This document shows positions 35,488 to 43,732 of a stretch of 64,000 nt of DNA, one piece after another. The DNA is from Dyadobacter sp. CY347 (GTDB lineage: Bacteria; Bacteroidota; Bacteroidia; Cytophagales; Spirosomataceae). Made by a program: the position numbers and the translations under genes. Location of the stretch: NCBI RefSeq assembly GCF_021502655.1, contig NZ_JAKFFT010000002.1, positions 1,054,001-1,118,000 of the forward strand, written 5' to 3'. The stretch's first letter is position 1. Each line of letters begins with the position of its first letter. The notes beneath the pieces are model-generated. The model saw only the letters and a program-made list of their open reading frames with translations, had not been told where the DNA came from and searched no databases.

Positions 35488-36510
35488 TTAATTGTCTGCA
35501 ACCTGATCGCCGCTAATGAGTTCGCCCTGAGGTTCTTTCGGGCTGGCTGGTTTGGTGCCTTTTAAAGAATGCACATAGCTGGCCACTTTTTGAATGTCGG
35601 TAGGCGACAGCTGCTTTTCCCAGGAGATCATTCCTTTTTCAGGGACGCCATATTTAATGACTTTGAAAAGATTTTTAATCCCGGCACCATGCAGCCAGTA
35701 CGCGTCTGTCAGGTTCGGGCCCACGCTTCCTCCGCCATCGGGTCCATGGCAAGCGGTGCATTTTTCCTGGAAAATGGCTTTTCCCTGTCCGATTGCCGCT
35801 TCTTCACCGATCAGCGTCACCGTGTTTTCATCCATGGATGCGCCTACTTTTGCCATATAAGCCTTCTTGTCAATTTCTGCTTGTGCCACCTCTTTTTCGA
35901 GTTCGGCAAGTTGGTAATCGCCTATGCCGCTGAAATAGTAAGCCCCGTAACCGATCCCGATCACAACAGTGGCCAGGAAAAGCGATTGCAGCCAGGGCGG
36001 CATGCGGTTATCCAGCTCCTGAATGCCATCATAATCATGGCCCTGGATGATCAGCTGATGTTCCTGGCCGGGCAGAATGCTCATGCCCGCGAATTTTTTC
36101 CACCAGGAAATAACCGCGTCTGTATGTGCTTCTGTTTTGGCTGGCGCCGAGATTTTTCGAAGTAATGTTACGGTGTTAACCAATGCGATTACAACCATTA
36201 ACCCCGCAAAAAACAGGATAGAAAGCAAAACGAGTAGGATAAGCTCGCTGCCGCTGATCGCACGGATAGGTTCTGCCTGATCCTGCGCAAAGGCCGAGCC
36301 ACCCATCGCGAAAAAGAAAAGTACGGAAAGCAATCCCTTTTTGATTACACCATCATTCAATGGCATACTCTCCATTTTTTGCAGCGATTTTTTATCAATC
36401 CCAATCACAAAAACGATCAGCGACACGAAGAAGACAAAAAATATAATAAGCGAGATCAACGGGTAAATGCCTATGCCGGCAATGGTTTCAAGATATGTTC
36501 GGAATTTCAT
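35488..36510 (-). CDS. ccoP: cbb3 oxidase CcoQ-CcoP fusion, single c-type haem
   Basis: 340 residues. The first 50 residues read as CcoQ: a membrane segment (GIGIYPLISLIIFFVFF) followed by the CcoQ-like ESMPLNDG. A second hydrophobic stretch ending AFAQDQA resembles a leftover signal, then another membrane segment (about 88-112) and the CcoP part with a third segment (about 180-196). Only one haem motif is present, CTACHGPDGGG, with the axial methionine probably in KGMISW, whereas proteobacterial CcoP has two. It passes electrons from soluble cytochromes to the catalytic subunit. It follows ccoNO by 7 bases. Confidence 0.9.
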   Translation of the reverse strand: MKFRTYLETIAGIGIYPLISLIIFFVFFVSLIVFVIGIDKKSLQKMESMPLNDGVIKKGLLSVLFFFAMGGSAFAQDQAEPIRAISGSELILLVLLSILFFAGLMVVIALVNTVTLLRKISAPAKTEAHTDAVISWWKKFAGMSILPGQEHQLIIQGHDYDGIQELDNRMPPWLQSLFLATVVIGIGYGAYYFSGIGDYQLAELEKEVAQAEIDKKAYMAKVGASMDENTVTLIGEEAAIGQGKAIFQEKCTACHGPDGGGSVGPNLTDAYWLHGAGIKNLFKVIKYGVPEKGMISWEKQLSPTDIQKVASYVHSLKGTKPASPKEPQGELISGDQVADN

Positions 36511-36517
36511 AATTCAA

Positions 36518-38662
36518 TCATTTTTTAATATCAGTTCCTAATCTTTGCAGGTAAGCAATAAGTGCAATGATCTCCTTGTCTTCATTGGCCTTGATGCCGC
36601 TTTGTTTCAGCCGGGTTTGTATTTCTTTGGCTTGTTTGCTCAGATCGGCGTTAGCCATTTTATCGTAACCTTTTTCATAAGGCACGCCCAATGTTTGCAT
36701 GGCGCGGATCTTGGCCGCTGTTGTGCTGGTGTCCAGATCGTCTTCCAGCAGCCAGCCATATCTTGGCATAATGGAGCCGGGCGACATCGTGGTGGGATCT
36801 TCCATGTGGTTATAGTGCCAGGAATCAGGATATTTTCCGCCTATCCGGTGCAGGTCCGGGCCTGTTCGTTTCGAGCCCCACTGGTGCGGGTAATCGTAAA
36901 CAAATTCACCCGATTTGGAATATTCTCCATAACGTTCGATCTCAGAACGGAAGGGACGGATCATTTGGGTATGGCATACATAACAGCCTTCACGGACATA
37001 AATATCACGTCCCTGCAATTCCAGCGGAGTATAAGGTTTCACTGATGCAATCGTGGGCACATTGGATTTGATCATAAAGGTTGGGATCATTTCGATCATC
37101 CCGCCAATGGCTACGGCGATCAGCGCGAAAACGGTCAGTGCCAGCGGTTTGCGTTCGAATAGCCTGCGGTGCCAGTATTCACTTTTCTCGGCATGCCATA
37201 TGGCGCTCAAAGGCATTGCTTTGGCAGTTTCGGTGGCGATGAGCTTGCCTTTCAGCGCCGTCATCCACAAGTTATAGATCATCACAATGAAGCCGACAAT
37301 GTAAAGCGTGCCGCCTACACTGCGCAGAAAATACAGGGGTTTGAGCTGTGTAACGGTTTCAAGGAAGTTGGGGTATTTCAAAAGTCCTTCCTGCGTGAAT
37401 TCCTTCCACATGGAGCTTTGCACCCAGCCAGCCCAGTACATGGGAATGGTGTAAAACAAAATCCCGAGCGTTCCGATCCAGAAGTGGAAGTTGGCAGCCT
37501 TTTGAGAATATAACGGACGTCCGTATATGCGTGGGAAAAGCCAGTACAAAATCCCGAATGTCAGAAAGCCATTCCATCCAAGGGCGCCTACGTGAACGTG
37601 TGCAACGATCCAGTCGGTGTAGTGAGCAATCGCGTTTACGTTTTTGAAAGAAAGCATCGGGCCTTCGAATGTGGCCATACCATATGCGGTGATGGCTACA
37701 ACCATAAATTTCAATACAACATCTTCACGTACTTTGTCCCAGGCACCACGCAGGGTCATTAGCCCGTTGATCATCCCGCCCCAGGAAGGCGCCAGCAGCA
37801 TGACCGAAAATACGGTCCCCAGCGTCTGCGCCCATTCGGGAAGCGAAGTATAAAGCAAATGGTGCGGCCCTGCCCAGATATACAGGAAGATCAGCGCCCA
37901 GAAATGGACGATCGAAAGCCGGTAGGAATAGATAGGACGGTTAGCCGCTTTGGGAAGAAAGTAATACATCAGTCCCAAATAAGGAGTCGTAAGAAAAAAC
38001 GCCACGGCATTGTGTCCGTACCACCACTGTACGAGTGCATCCTGCACACCTGCGTACACAGAGTAACTTTTGAATAACGAAACAGGCAGCGCCATACTGT
38101 TGACCACGTGAAGCATGGCAACGGTCACAAATGAAGCAATGTAAAACCAGATCGCAGCATAAATGTGCTCCGTACGGCGGTTAATGGTGGTCATTACCAG
38201 GTTAATAAGCGCCGCGACCCATACTACGGCAATGGCAATGTCAAGCGGCCATTCCAGTTCGGCGTATTCTTTGGAAGTGGTCAGGCCCATGGGTAATGTG
38301 ATGGCGGCAGCCAGAATGATGAACTGCCACGCCCAGAAATGGATCCGGCTCAGCAGCGGGCTCCACATTGGCGTCCTGAGCACACGCGGTGCAGAATAAT
38401 ACAAACCGGTAAAAAAACCATTGCCTACAAATGCAAAAATCACCGCATTGGTGTGCAGCGGCCTGATGCGGCTGAAAGTAAGATACGGCAGATCCATATT
38501 CAGATCAGGGAAAACCAGCTGTAATGCAGCCAGCAGCCCGACGAGCATACCGATAAGACCGAAAAGTATTGTTGCAATGGCGAAATCCCGCACAATGCGG
38601 TTATCGTATTGGAACTCATCCAGTTCAACGGTTGCCAGAGCAGGATGGGGAACGTTTGACAT
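36518..38662 (-). CDS. ccoN: cbb3 oxidase CcoN-CcoO fusion
   Basis: 714 residues. Residues 1-490 are the 12-helix haem-copper subunit I (CcoN); segments such as GLYYSAPRVLR, WWYGHNAVAFFLT and HVHVGALGWNGF carry ligand histidines. Residues about 510-714 are CcoO, anchored by a membrane helix and holding the haem c motif CYVCHTQMIRPF with GPDLHRIGGKY and MPRYGWL. The fused protein is therefore the terminal oxidase that reduces oxygen at low concentration plus its haem c subunit. It is 14 bases after ccoS. The fusion is in frame with no stop or frameshift. Confidence 0.95.
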   Translation of the reverse strand: MSNVPHPALATVELDEFQYDNRIVRDFAIATILFGLIGMLVGLLAALQLVFPDLNMDLPYLTFSRIRPLHTNAVIFAFVGNGFFTGLYYSAPRVLRTPMWSPLLSRIHFWAWQFIILAAAITLPMGLTTSKEYAELEWPLDIAIAVVWVAALINLVMTTINRRTEHIYAAIWFYIASFVTVAMLHVVNSMALPVSLFKSYSVYAGVQDALVQWWYGHNAVAFFLTTPYLGLMYYFLPKAANRPIYSYRLSIVHFWALIFLYIWAGPHHLLYTSLPEWAQTLGTVFSVMLLAPSWGGMINGLMTLRGAWDKVREDVVLKFMVVAITAYGMATFEGPMLSFKNVNAIAHYTDWIVAHVHVGALGWNGFLTFGILYWLFPRIYGRPLYSQKAANFHFWIGTLGILFYTIPMYWAGWVQSSMWKEFTQEGLLKYPNFLETVTQLKPLYFLRSVGGTLYIVGFIVMIYNLWMTALKGKLIATETAKAMPLSAIWHAEKSEYWHRRLFERKPLALTVFALIAVAIGGMIEMIPTFMIKSNVPTIASVKPYTPLELQGRDIYVREGCYVCHTQMIRPFRSEIERYGEYSKSGEFVYDYPHQWGSKRTGPDLHRIGGKYPDSWHYNHMEDPTTMSPGSIMPRYGWLLEDDLDTSTTAAKIRAMQTLGVPYEKGYDKMANADLSKQAKEIQTRLKQSGIKANEDKEIIALIAYLQRLGTDIKK

Positions 38663-38676
38663 AATTCAGGTAAAAT

Positions 38677-38856
38677 TTAGTGAATATCTTTTGTGTTGTT
38701 CTTGGATGCATCGCTGGTGGTATCATCGAAGAGGATGCGTATGGAAGGCGTATAGTCATCATCGTAATGCCCTTTCCGCACCGACCAGATGAATGCGCCT
38801 AAAAAGGCCAGGGCGATGGCGAGGCTGGCGATAATCATGACGAACATTGCGCTCAT
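38677..38856 (-). CDS. ccoS: cbb3 oxidase assembly protein CcoS
   Basis: A 59-residue protein. A single membrane segment (FVMIIASLAIALAFLGAFIW) is followed by SVRKGHYDDDYTPSIRILFDD, the usual CcoS pattern of a short basic loop and acidic tail. CcoS is required for cofactor insertion into the cbb3 oxidase. It is the first gene of the operon, 14 bases before ccoNO, and 85 bases downstream of the CRP/FNR-type operator. Confidence 0.9.
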   Translation of the reverse strand: MSAMFVMIIASLAIALAFLGAFIWSVRKGHYDDDYTPSIRILFDDTTSDASKNNTKDIH

Positions 38857-38887
38857 TTTGAAAGAATCTTTAATCGTTTGTATGATC

Positions 38888-38952
38888 CAAAACTACCGGA
38901 TCGGTCCGAGCAGAAAGATGATGACAGCGTGGTTCACAACTGACCTTCGTCA
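38888..38952 (-). promoter_or_regulatory. cco operon promoter with CRP/FNR-type operator
   Basis: Operator AACTGAC-CTTC-GTCAGTT with TGA-N6-TCA core at 38941-38952; it straddles the stop of ccoI. An exact TAGTTTTG -7 element (plus-strand CAAAACTA at 38888-38895) has its centre 55.0 bp from the operator centre, placing the operator near -62, a class I activator position. Confidence 0.65.
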
Positions 38953-41403
38953 GTTTTTCAAAATCCTGCTGGCAGACAAGTTGCTGGCTATGGTGGTAAA
39001 GCCCACAATGGAAATCAAACTGACGGGCATCAGAATGGCTGCTAGTACTGGCGAGAGCTGGCCGCCTATGGCAAAGAATAGTCCTCCCACGTTGTATATC
39101 AGCGATATAGCAAAGCTGGCCTTGATGATTTTCTGGCCCCGACGCGCCAGGTTGATGAAAGCAGGCAAATGCGAAAGCTGCTTGCCGTCGATGATCATGT
39201 CGCAAGACGGGGTGAAATTATTGATGTCATCAGAAACGGCGACGCCTACATTACTTTGTTGTAACGCCCCTGCATCATTAAGCCCGTCACCCACCATCAG
39301 TACATTTCGATGCTTCTTTTGCTGTAATGCTGCGATAAATGCCAGTTTGTCTTCGGGTTTTTGTTTGAAATACAAATGGGCATAGGTCCCGAAAATCTGG
39401 GCGAGATAATCCTGATCCGTCGGTTTGTCGCCGGAAAGCAGGTAGGTTTTAAATCCATGATCACGAAGCTTTTCAATGGTTTGTGAAAGGTTTTTCCGGT
39501 ATTTTATGCTGACCATAAAATATCCTGAACAGACGCCATCAATGCTGACATACACCCTGGAAAAGCGATGATCATTTTCAATTTTTTGTTCTCCTACCCA
39601 GTCGGCCGAACCCAGTTTGATGGTGTGATTCCCAAAAGAACCCTCGATCCCCGAGCCGCTGGCTTCTTTATATTCTGAAATGTTTTGCTGTTCTGTATGA
39701 ACTTCCGCCAGGCCTTTCACGATCAACCTGCTCAGCGGATGAGCGGATTGTGTGGCAAGTTTCTTTACCATGGACATTTGCAGGTCGGTCATTTTTGTGC
39801 CGATAAATGCAACTTCGGCGTCTTCGGGGCGGGTTATGGTGCCCGTTTTATCAAAAACTACGGTATCGATTTTGGAAAGGCGTTCGATGGCATCCGCATT
39901 TTTGGGATAGCATTGATTTTTACCAAAAAGGGCCATCAGGTTGCCATTGGTGAATGTAGAGGAAAATAGCAATCCGCAGGGGCACGCTACCAAAAGGCAC
40001 GTAGTAAATGCGCGGAAGGCCGTTTCAGGATTTTTGAAAATAAAAAACCAGACGGCAAATGTGAGCGAGGCAATGATCAAAACGATCACTGAAAAATACC
40101 GGTTGATGCGCGCGGCCAGCATCTGGTTCTGATCCTCTTTTGGTTTGTTAAAACTCTCATTATTCCAAAGCTGCGTCAGGTAACTTTGTGAAACTTTCCG
40201 CATGATTTTCAGCTCAATAGCGGGTCCGGCTTGCTTGCCGCCTGCATAAATCGTATCGCCTTTTTTCCGCCTGACCGGCTCGGCTTCGCCCGAGACAAAA
40301 CTGTAATCGATCAACGCTTCCGCGCTTAGCAAAACAGAATCGGCCGGAATCAGCTCGCTATTTCTGACCAGGATAATGTCCGCTGCATTCAGATCCGTGA
40401 CTGGTGTCCTAACCTCAGCCTTCCCAGTTAATACTGAAACTGCAACCGGGAAATACGACCGGTAATCGCGGTCGAAGGAAATGCCGGCGTAGGTTTTGTC
40501 CTGGAAAAATCGGCCGGTAAGCATAAAAAAGACTGCGCCGGTGAGGGAGTCAAAATATCCCGAGCCGGTGCCGGATATGATCTGGTAAAGGCTTAAACTA
40601 AAAATGGACACCAGCGCGATGACGATGGGGGCATCAATGTTCAGATATTTTCCTTTGAGGGCAGCCCATGCGGATTTGAAAAAATCACTGGCGCAATATA
40701 GCAAGACAGGAATGGCCAGTGCCAGGTTCAGCCAGCCGAATGTGGCCCGCAAGCTCTCATCAAATGCATCTTTGCCCAGATGAAAATACTCCGGAAAGCT
40801 GAGCATCATTACATTACCAAAACAAAAACCGGCAATGCCGATTTTATACAACCTTTTACGGTTCCACTTTTTAACCTGCTCACCCGCAATGTCGTTCAGG
40901 CTGATATAAGGCTCATAGCCGATGCTCGATACCAATGTCGCCAGCTCGCTAAGCTTCACTTTTTCAGCTTCAAAGGTAATCCTGACTTTCTTTTCAGGAA
41001 AATTAACCACCGAACTTCGGATCGCTGGATTGAATTTGTAAAGCTGTTCCAAAAGCCATATACACGAGCTGCAATGCATTTTTGGAATGTACCAACTAAC
41101 CTGCGAAAGATGGCCATCGGTGAATTCCAGGATTTTAGCATGGACATCGGGCAGGTCCAGATAGTCGAATTTGCCTTTAAAAAACGATTTGTCGGGCGAG
41201 ATGCCGGCTGAGCCGTCAATGATGTAATAATCACAGAGTTCGCTGACTTTTAAGAGATCATAAACGTGATAACACCCTTTGCAGCAAAAAGAATGTTCGT
41301 CGGCGCTGATGGTTTCCTCCCGGCAGGCTTCACCACAATGGTAACACGTATTTTCGGTCGGTTTTCCAGCCGCCGGGATAATGGTATTGATTTCTTGCTC
41401 CAT
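38950..41403 (-). CDS. ccoI: Heavy-metal P-type ATPase of the cbb3 assembly type
   Basis: 817 residues. The N-terminus has a cysteine-rich zinc-finger-like metal-binding stretch (CYHCGEACREE, CCKGCYHVY) and an HMA domain with MHCSSCIW. The ATPase core shows VACPCGLLFS (the CPC ion channel), DKTGTITRPE (phosphorylated Asp) and GDGLNDAGAL. CcoI/FixI exports copper across the inner membrane for the oxidase. I chose ATG at 41403; the longer frame begins with TTG. It forms its own unit upstream of the ccoS operon, and its promoter carries the strongest palindrome of the four. Confidence 0.9.
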   Translation of the reverse strand: MEQEINTIIPAAGKPTENTCYHCGEACREETISADEHSFCCKGCYHVYDLLKVSELCDYYIIDGSAGISPDKSFFKGKFDYLDLPDVHAKILEFTDGHLSQVSWYIPKMHCSSCIWLLEQLYKFNPAIRSSVVNFPEKKVRITFEAEKVKLSELATLVSSIGYEPYISLNDIAGEQVKKWNRKRLYKIGIAGFCFGNVMMLSFPEYFHLGKDAFDESLRATFGWLNLALAIPVLLYCASDFFKSAWAALKGKYLNIDAPIVIALVSIFSLSLYQIISGTGSGYFDSLTGAVFFMLTGRFFQDKTYAGISFDRDYRSYFPVAVSVLTGKAEVRTPVTDLNAADIILVRNSELIPADSVLLSAEALIDYSFVSGEAEPVRRKKGDTIYAGGKQAGPAIELKIMRKVSQSYLTQLWNNESFNKPKEDQNQMLAARINRYFSVIVLIIASLTFAVWFFIFKNPETAFRAFTTCLLVACPCGLLFSSTFTNGNLMALFGKNQCYPKNADAIERLSKIDTVVFDKTGTITRPEDAEVAFIGTKMTDLQMSMVKKLATQSAHPLSRLIVKGLAEVHTEQQNISEYKEASGSGIEGSFGNHTIKLGSADWVGEQKIENDHRFSRVYVSIDGVCSGYFMVSIKYRKNLSQTIEKLRDHGFKTYLLSGDKPTDQDYLAQIFGTYAHLYFKQKPEDKLAFIAALQQKKHRNVLMVGDGLNDAGALQQSNVGVAVSDDINNFTPSCDMIIDGKQLSHLPAFINLARRGQKIIKASFAISLIYNVGGLFFAIGGQLSPVLAAILMPVSLISIVGFTTIASNLSASRILKN

Positions 41404-41427
41404 GCTATTGACTTCGTAATGCTCCCT

Positions 41428-41496
41428 CAAAATTGAAGAAAGATTATGTCCGTAAATTTGACGGAGGTTTGCCCGGAAACTGACTTTGGTCAGTTT
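41428..41496 (-). promoter_or_regulatory. ccoI promoter with perfect CRP/FNR-type palindrome
   Basis: A perfect 20-base palindrome (8-4-8), AAACTGAC-TTTG-GTCAGTTT, at 41477-41496. A -7-like CAATTTTG (plus-strand CAAAATTG at 41428-41435; one mismatch to TAnnTTTG) has its centre 55.0 bp from the operator centre, the same as at ccoS. The ccoI start is 25 bases further on. Confidence 0.65.
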
Positions 41497-41597
41497 CGAG
41501 ATCTTATGGAAAATTTGAGAGCCGGATAATTTCGAAATTCATCTTCCTGGCACTATATTGGTATGGCACAGCACGAATTGATTTGAACTTTGTAATT

Positions 41598-42149
41598 ATG
41601 GGAACAACGAGTTACGCTTACGATCTGCCGGGAACCGTTTCGGCTGTTTTTTTTACCAAAAAGAATGCTGAAAGTGCTTACCAGGCATTGCTGCGGCTGG
41701 GTCATACGGAAGACGATATTTCCGTGCTGATGTCGGATGAGACATTGAGCAAGCATGCCAATCAAGTCAGCGAAAGTGCTCCTTATGAGGCCGATGGGTT
41801 CGTTGAGACCGATGAAGAAAAGCCCAAAGAAGGAGCGAAGCACCTGATCGCCGGGGCCATTATTTCCATCACTTCCATGATCTCACTGCCCGAACTGGGC
41901 ATTTCCATTTCCAGGAGGCTGATCGGAAAAGTGGAAGAAAAGCCTGAGAACAAAACCATCAGTCACGTCATTGCCACCCAAATCCCGGAAGCGCATTGTG
42001 ATACTTATGAAACAGGCATTAAGGAAGGCGGGATTATCATTAGCGTGGACCCCAAAAACCGCGCAGAAAGGGACGCCATTGTCAGGGAATTCCGAAACAA
42101 CGACGGCCACGACATTCTTGGGGATGACGGTTATACGGAGCTGGACTAA
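41598..42149 (+). CDS. General-stress-protein-like (YflT/17M-type) protein
   Basis: 183 residues. The N-terminal 60 residues (LPGTVSAVFFTKKNAESAYQALLRLGHTEDDISVLMSDE, of which TKKNAESAYQALL is the key part) resemble the alpha/beta domain of Bacillus YflT/GsiB-neighbour stress proteins. A short hydrophobic stretch (HLIAGAIISITSMISL) and a second alpha/beta segment follow. The biochemical role of the family is unknown. ATG at 41598 is chosen because the longer frame begins with TTG. It diverges from ccoI; the shared intergenic palindrome is 101 bases away and no -7 element at the regulon spacing faces this gene. Confidence 0.55.
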   Translation: MGTTSYAYDLPGTVSAVFFTKKNAESAYQALLRLGHTEDDISVLMSDETLSKHANQVSESAPYEADGFVETDEEKPKEGAKHLIAGAIISITSMISLPELGISISRRLIGKVEEKPENKTISHVIATQIPEAHCDTYETGIKEGGIIISVDPKNRAERDAIVREFRNNDGHDILGDDGYTELD

Positions 42150-42221
42150 TACTCAGGCATCATTCAAATAGCTCTTCCTGTGCAAATGCATCCTATGCGA
42201 GTGAATTTTCGGCGATCCATA

Positions 42222-43715
42222 TTATTTGTTTTTGAGTTCTTTTACGTCGCTTGTATCACCGGCCTTCACAAATTCTGCTGCGGTGGCCTCATTAAAACCG
42301 TTCATGACCAAAAGATCAGGATATTGCCTTCCAACCTGGCTTACGGCGCTGTCCGTAACGGCGGATTGCCACACATAAATGGAGCGAAGTGCTTTCATGC
42401 CTGCTACGGCTTTCAGGCCCGCGTCCCCCACTTTGGTATCGACAACATTAATATAGCCCAGATAGGGAAGGGGCTTTAATTGTGCGATGCCCTTGTCGGT
42501 AATGGTGGTGTGCTCAACATGCAGTTTGCTCAGGTTGGGAAACTTTGCGATCTGCGCGAAAGCAGCGTCGGTGATAGCGGTGCCGCCTAGTTTCAGCCAG
42601 GTAATCTGCTGGGCAACGGGTTTTAAAAGCTCCATTTGCTTGTCGGTGAAACCGGGCAGGTTTACCGCGCTGATTTCAAGCAGGTTTTGGTCCTGGGATA
42701 ATGTATTGACAATAAGCCCTGCTTTTCTTAAATCTTCAATAACCCGCTCATCCGCCTTTGGTACTTTCAGGCTCAGGACGCCGGGCTCTTTGGCCTGGTC
42801 CGAGCCAGCATTGCCGCCCTTTGTCAGGGAAGCCAATGCAGGTTTAACGGCCTCAGAGACGGTTAGTTGTGAAACCTTCTTATCAGCCGGAGCGCCCTGA
42901 TCGATCCACCAGGAAAGCAGCGCGATCTGATCTGTTGTCAGCTGCGGCTTGCCCTTTGGCGGCATATGATCGTCATCGTTTTCGGGCAACAGGCAACGTT
43001 TGATCATATCGCTTTCCGCGCTTTTTCCTGCAATGAATGCGGGGCCATTTTCTCCGCCTTTTGCCAGTAATGCCAGTTGGTCCATCCGCAGGTCACCCTT
43101 GCTTTTGCTGGCACTGTGGCATTGGGTGCATTTGGTTTGCAGGATAGGCTGTACTATGTCGGCATAAACGACGGCTTGCTGCACATCTGCAATGGGCTTA
43201 ATTTCAGTCGGTTCTGCTTTAACAGGTGGTAAGCCAGCCAGGCTGCGGAAGGGTTCGGGTGTATATTGTGTTAAATAACCCGCTCCGTGTGTGAGCGAGC
43301 CGCCATCATGGCCGGCGCTTAATGTGAGCACGGTGGCAATCAGGATAGCGGGAAGGAAAATGCGCTTACCGGCAGGCATTGCCTTTTGCAGTTTATCAGA
43401 TTTGACAAGCCAGGCTACCCATGCAAAAACGGCAACGCCTATTCCCTTCCACATATGGTTATCGAGCAGGTCGGCATCATAACCACCGCTTAATGAGAGC
43501 AGATAACCAGCCGCGCAGGCAAATGTCGCGCTGATCGCAGACCATAGCAGGATAAAAACAACCACGTTCTCGCTGACAGCCATCTTGCCCCAGCGCCTGC
43601 CCACTTCGAGAAGGGCTGCAATTAATAAAAACCCAATCGGGCAATGTACGATGGCCGGATGGAACCTGCCTATGAATGTGGCCCAGGATGAATCCTGCAA
43701 TAAAATAGAATGCAT
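42222..43715 (-). CDS. DUF2231-like membrane protein with c-type haem domain and leucine-rich repeats
   Basis: 497 residues. The N-terminal 150 residues have about four membrane segments with the DUF2231-like FHPAIVHCPIGFLLIAALLE. A Planctomycete-type cytochrome domain (PSCyt1) with CTQCHSASKSKGDLRMD follows (about 190-285), including DDHMPPKGKPQL. The C-terminal part has LRR_6-like repeats (TWLKLGGTAITDAAFAQI, KLHVEHTTITDKGI, YINVVDTKVGDAGLKAV). The domain order suggests a membrane-anchored electron carrier with a protein-binding tail. It is the last gene of the cluster, 17 bases after the DUF1501 gene. Confidence 0.85.
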   Translation of the reverse strand: MHSILLQDSSWATFIGRFHPAIVHCPIGFLLIAALLEVGRRWGKMAVSENVVVFILLWSAISATFACAAGYLLSLSGGYDADLLDNHMWKGIGVAVFAWVAWLVKSDKLQKAMPAGKRIFLPAILIATVLTLSAGHDGGSLTHGAGYLTQYTPEPFRSLAGLPPVKAEPTEIKPIADVQQAVVYADIVQPILQTKCTQCHSASKSKGDLRMDQLALLAKGGENGPAFIAGKSAESDMIKRCLLPENDDDHMPPKGKPQLTTDQIALLSWWIDQGAPADKKVSQLTVSEAVKPALASLTKGGNAGSDQAKEPGVLSLKVPKADERVIEDLRKAGLIVNTLSQDQNLLEISAVNLPGFTDKQMELLKPVAQQITWLKLGGTAITDAAFAQIAKFPNLSKLHVEHTTITDKGIAQLKPLPYLGYINVVDTKVGDAGLKAVAGMKALRSIYVWQSAVTDSAVSQVGRQYPDLLVMNGFNEATAAEFVKAGDTSDVKELKNK

Positions 43716-43732
43716 GTTAAAGGGTTTAGTAC

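Noticed and set aside
32828..41496. Possible misassembly or frameshift creating the CcoN-CcoO and CcoQ-CcoP fusions
   Set aside because: Both frames are continuous with a sensible linker and membrane topology, and fused cco genes are known in Bacteroidota.
41538..41545. Second promoter at 55 bp from the ccoI palindrome towards the general-stress-like gene
   Set aside because: The sequence there (TTCATCTT) does not match TAnnTTTG, and neither does the 33 bp position.
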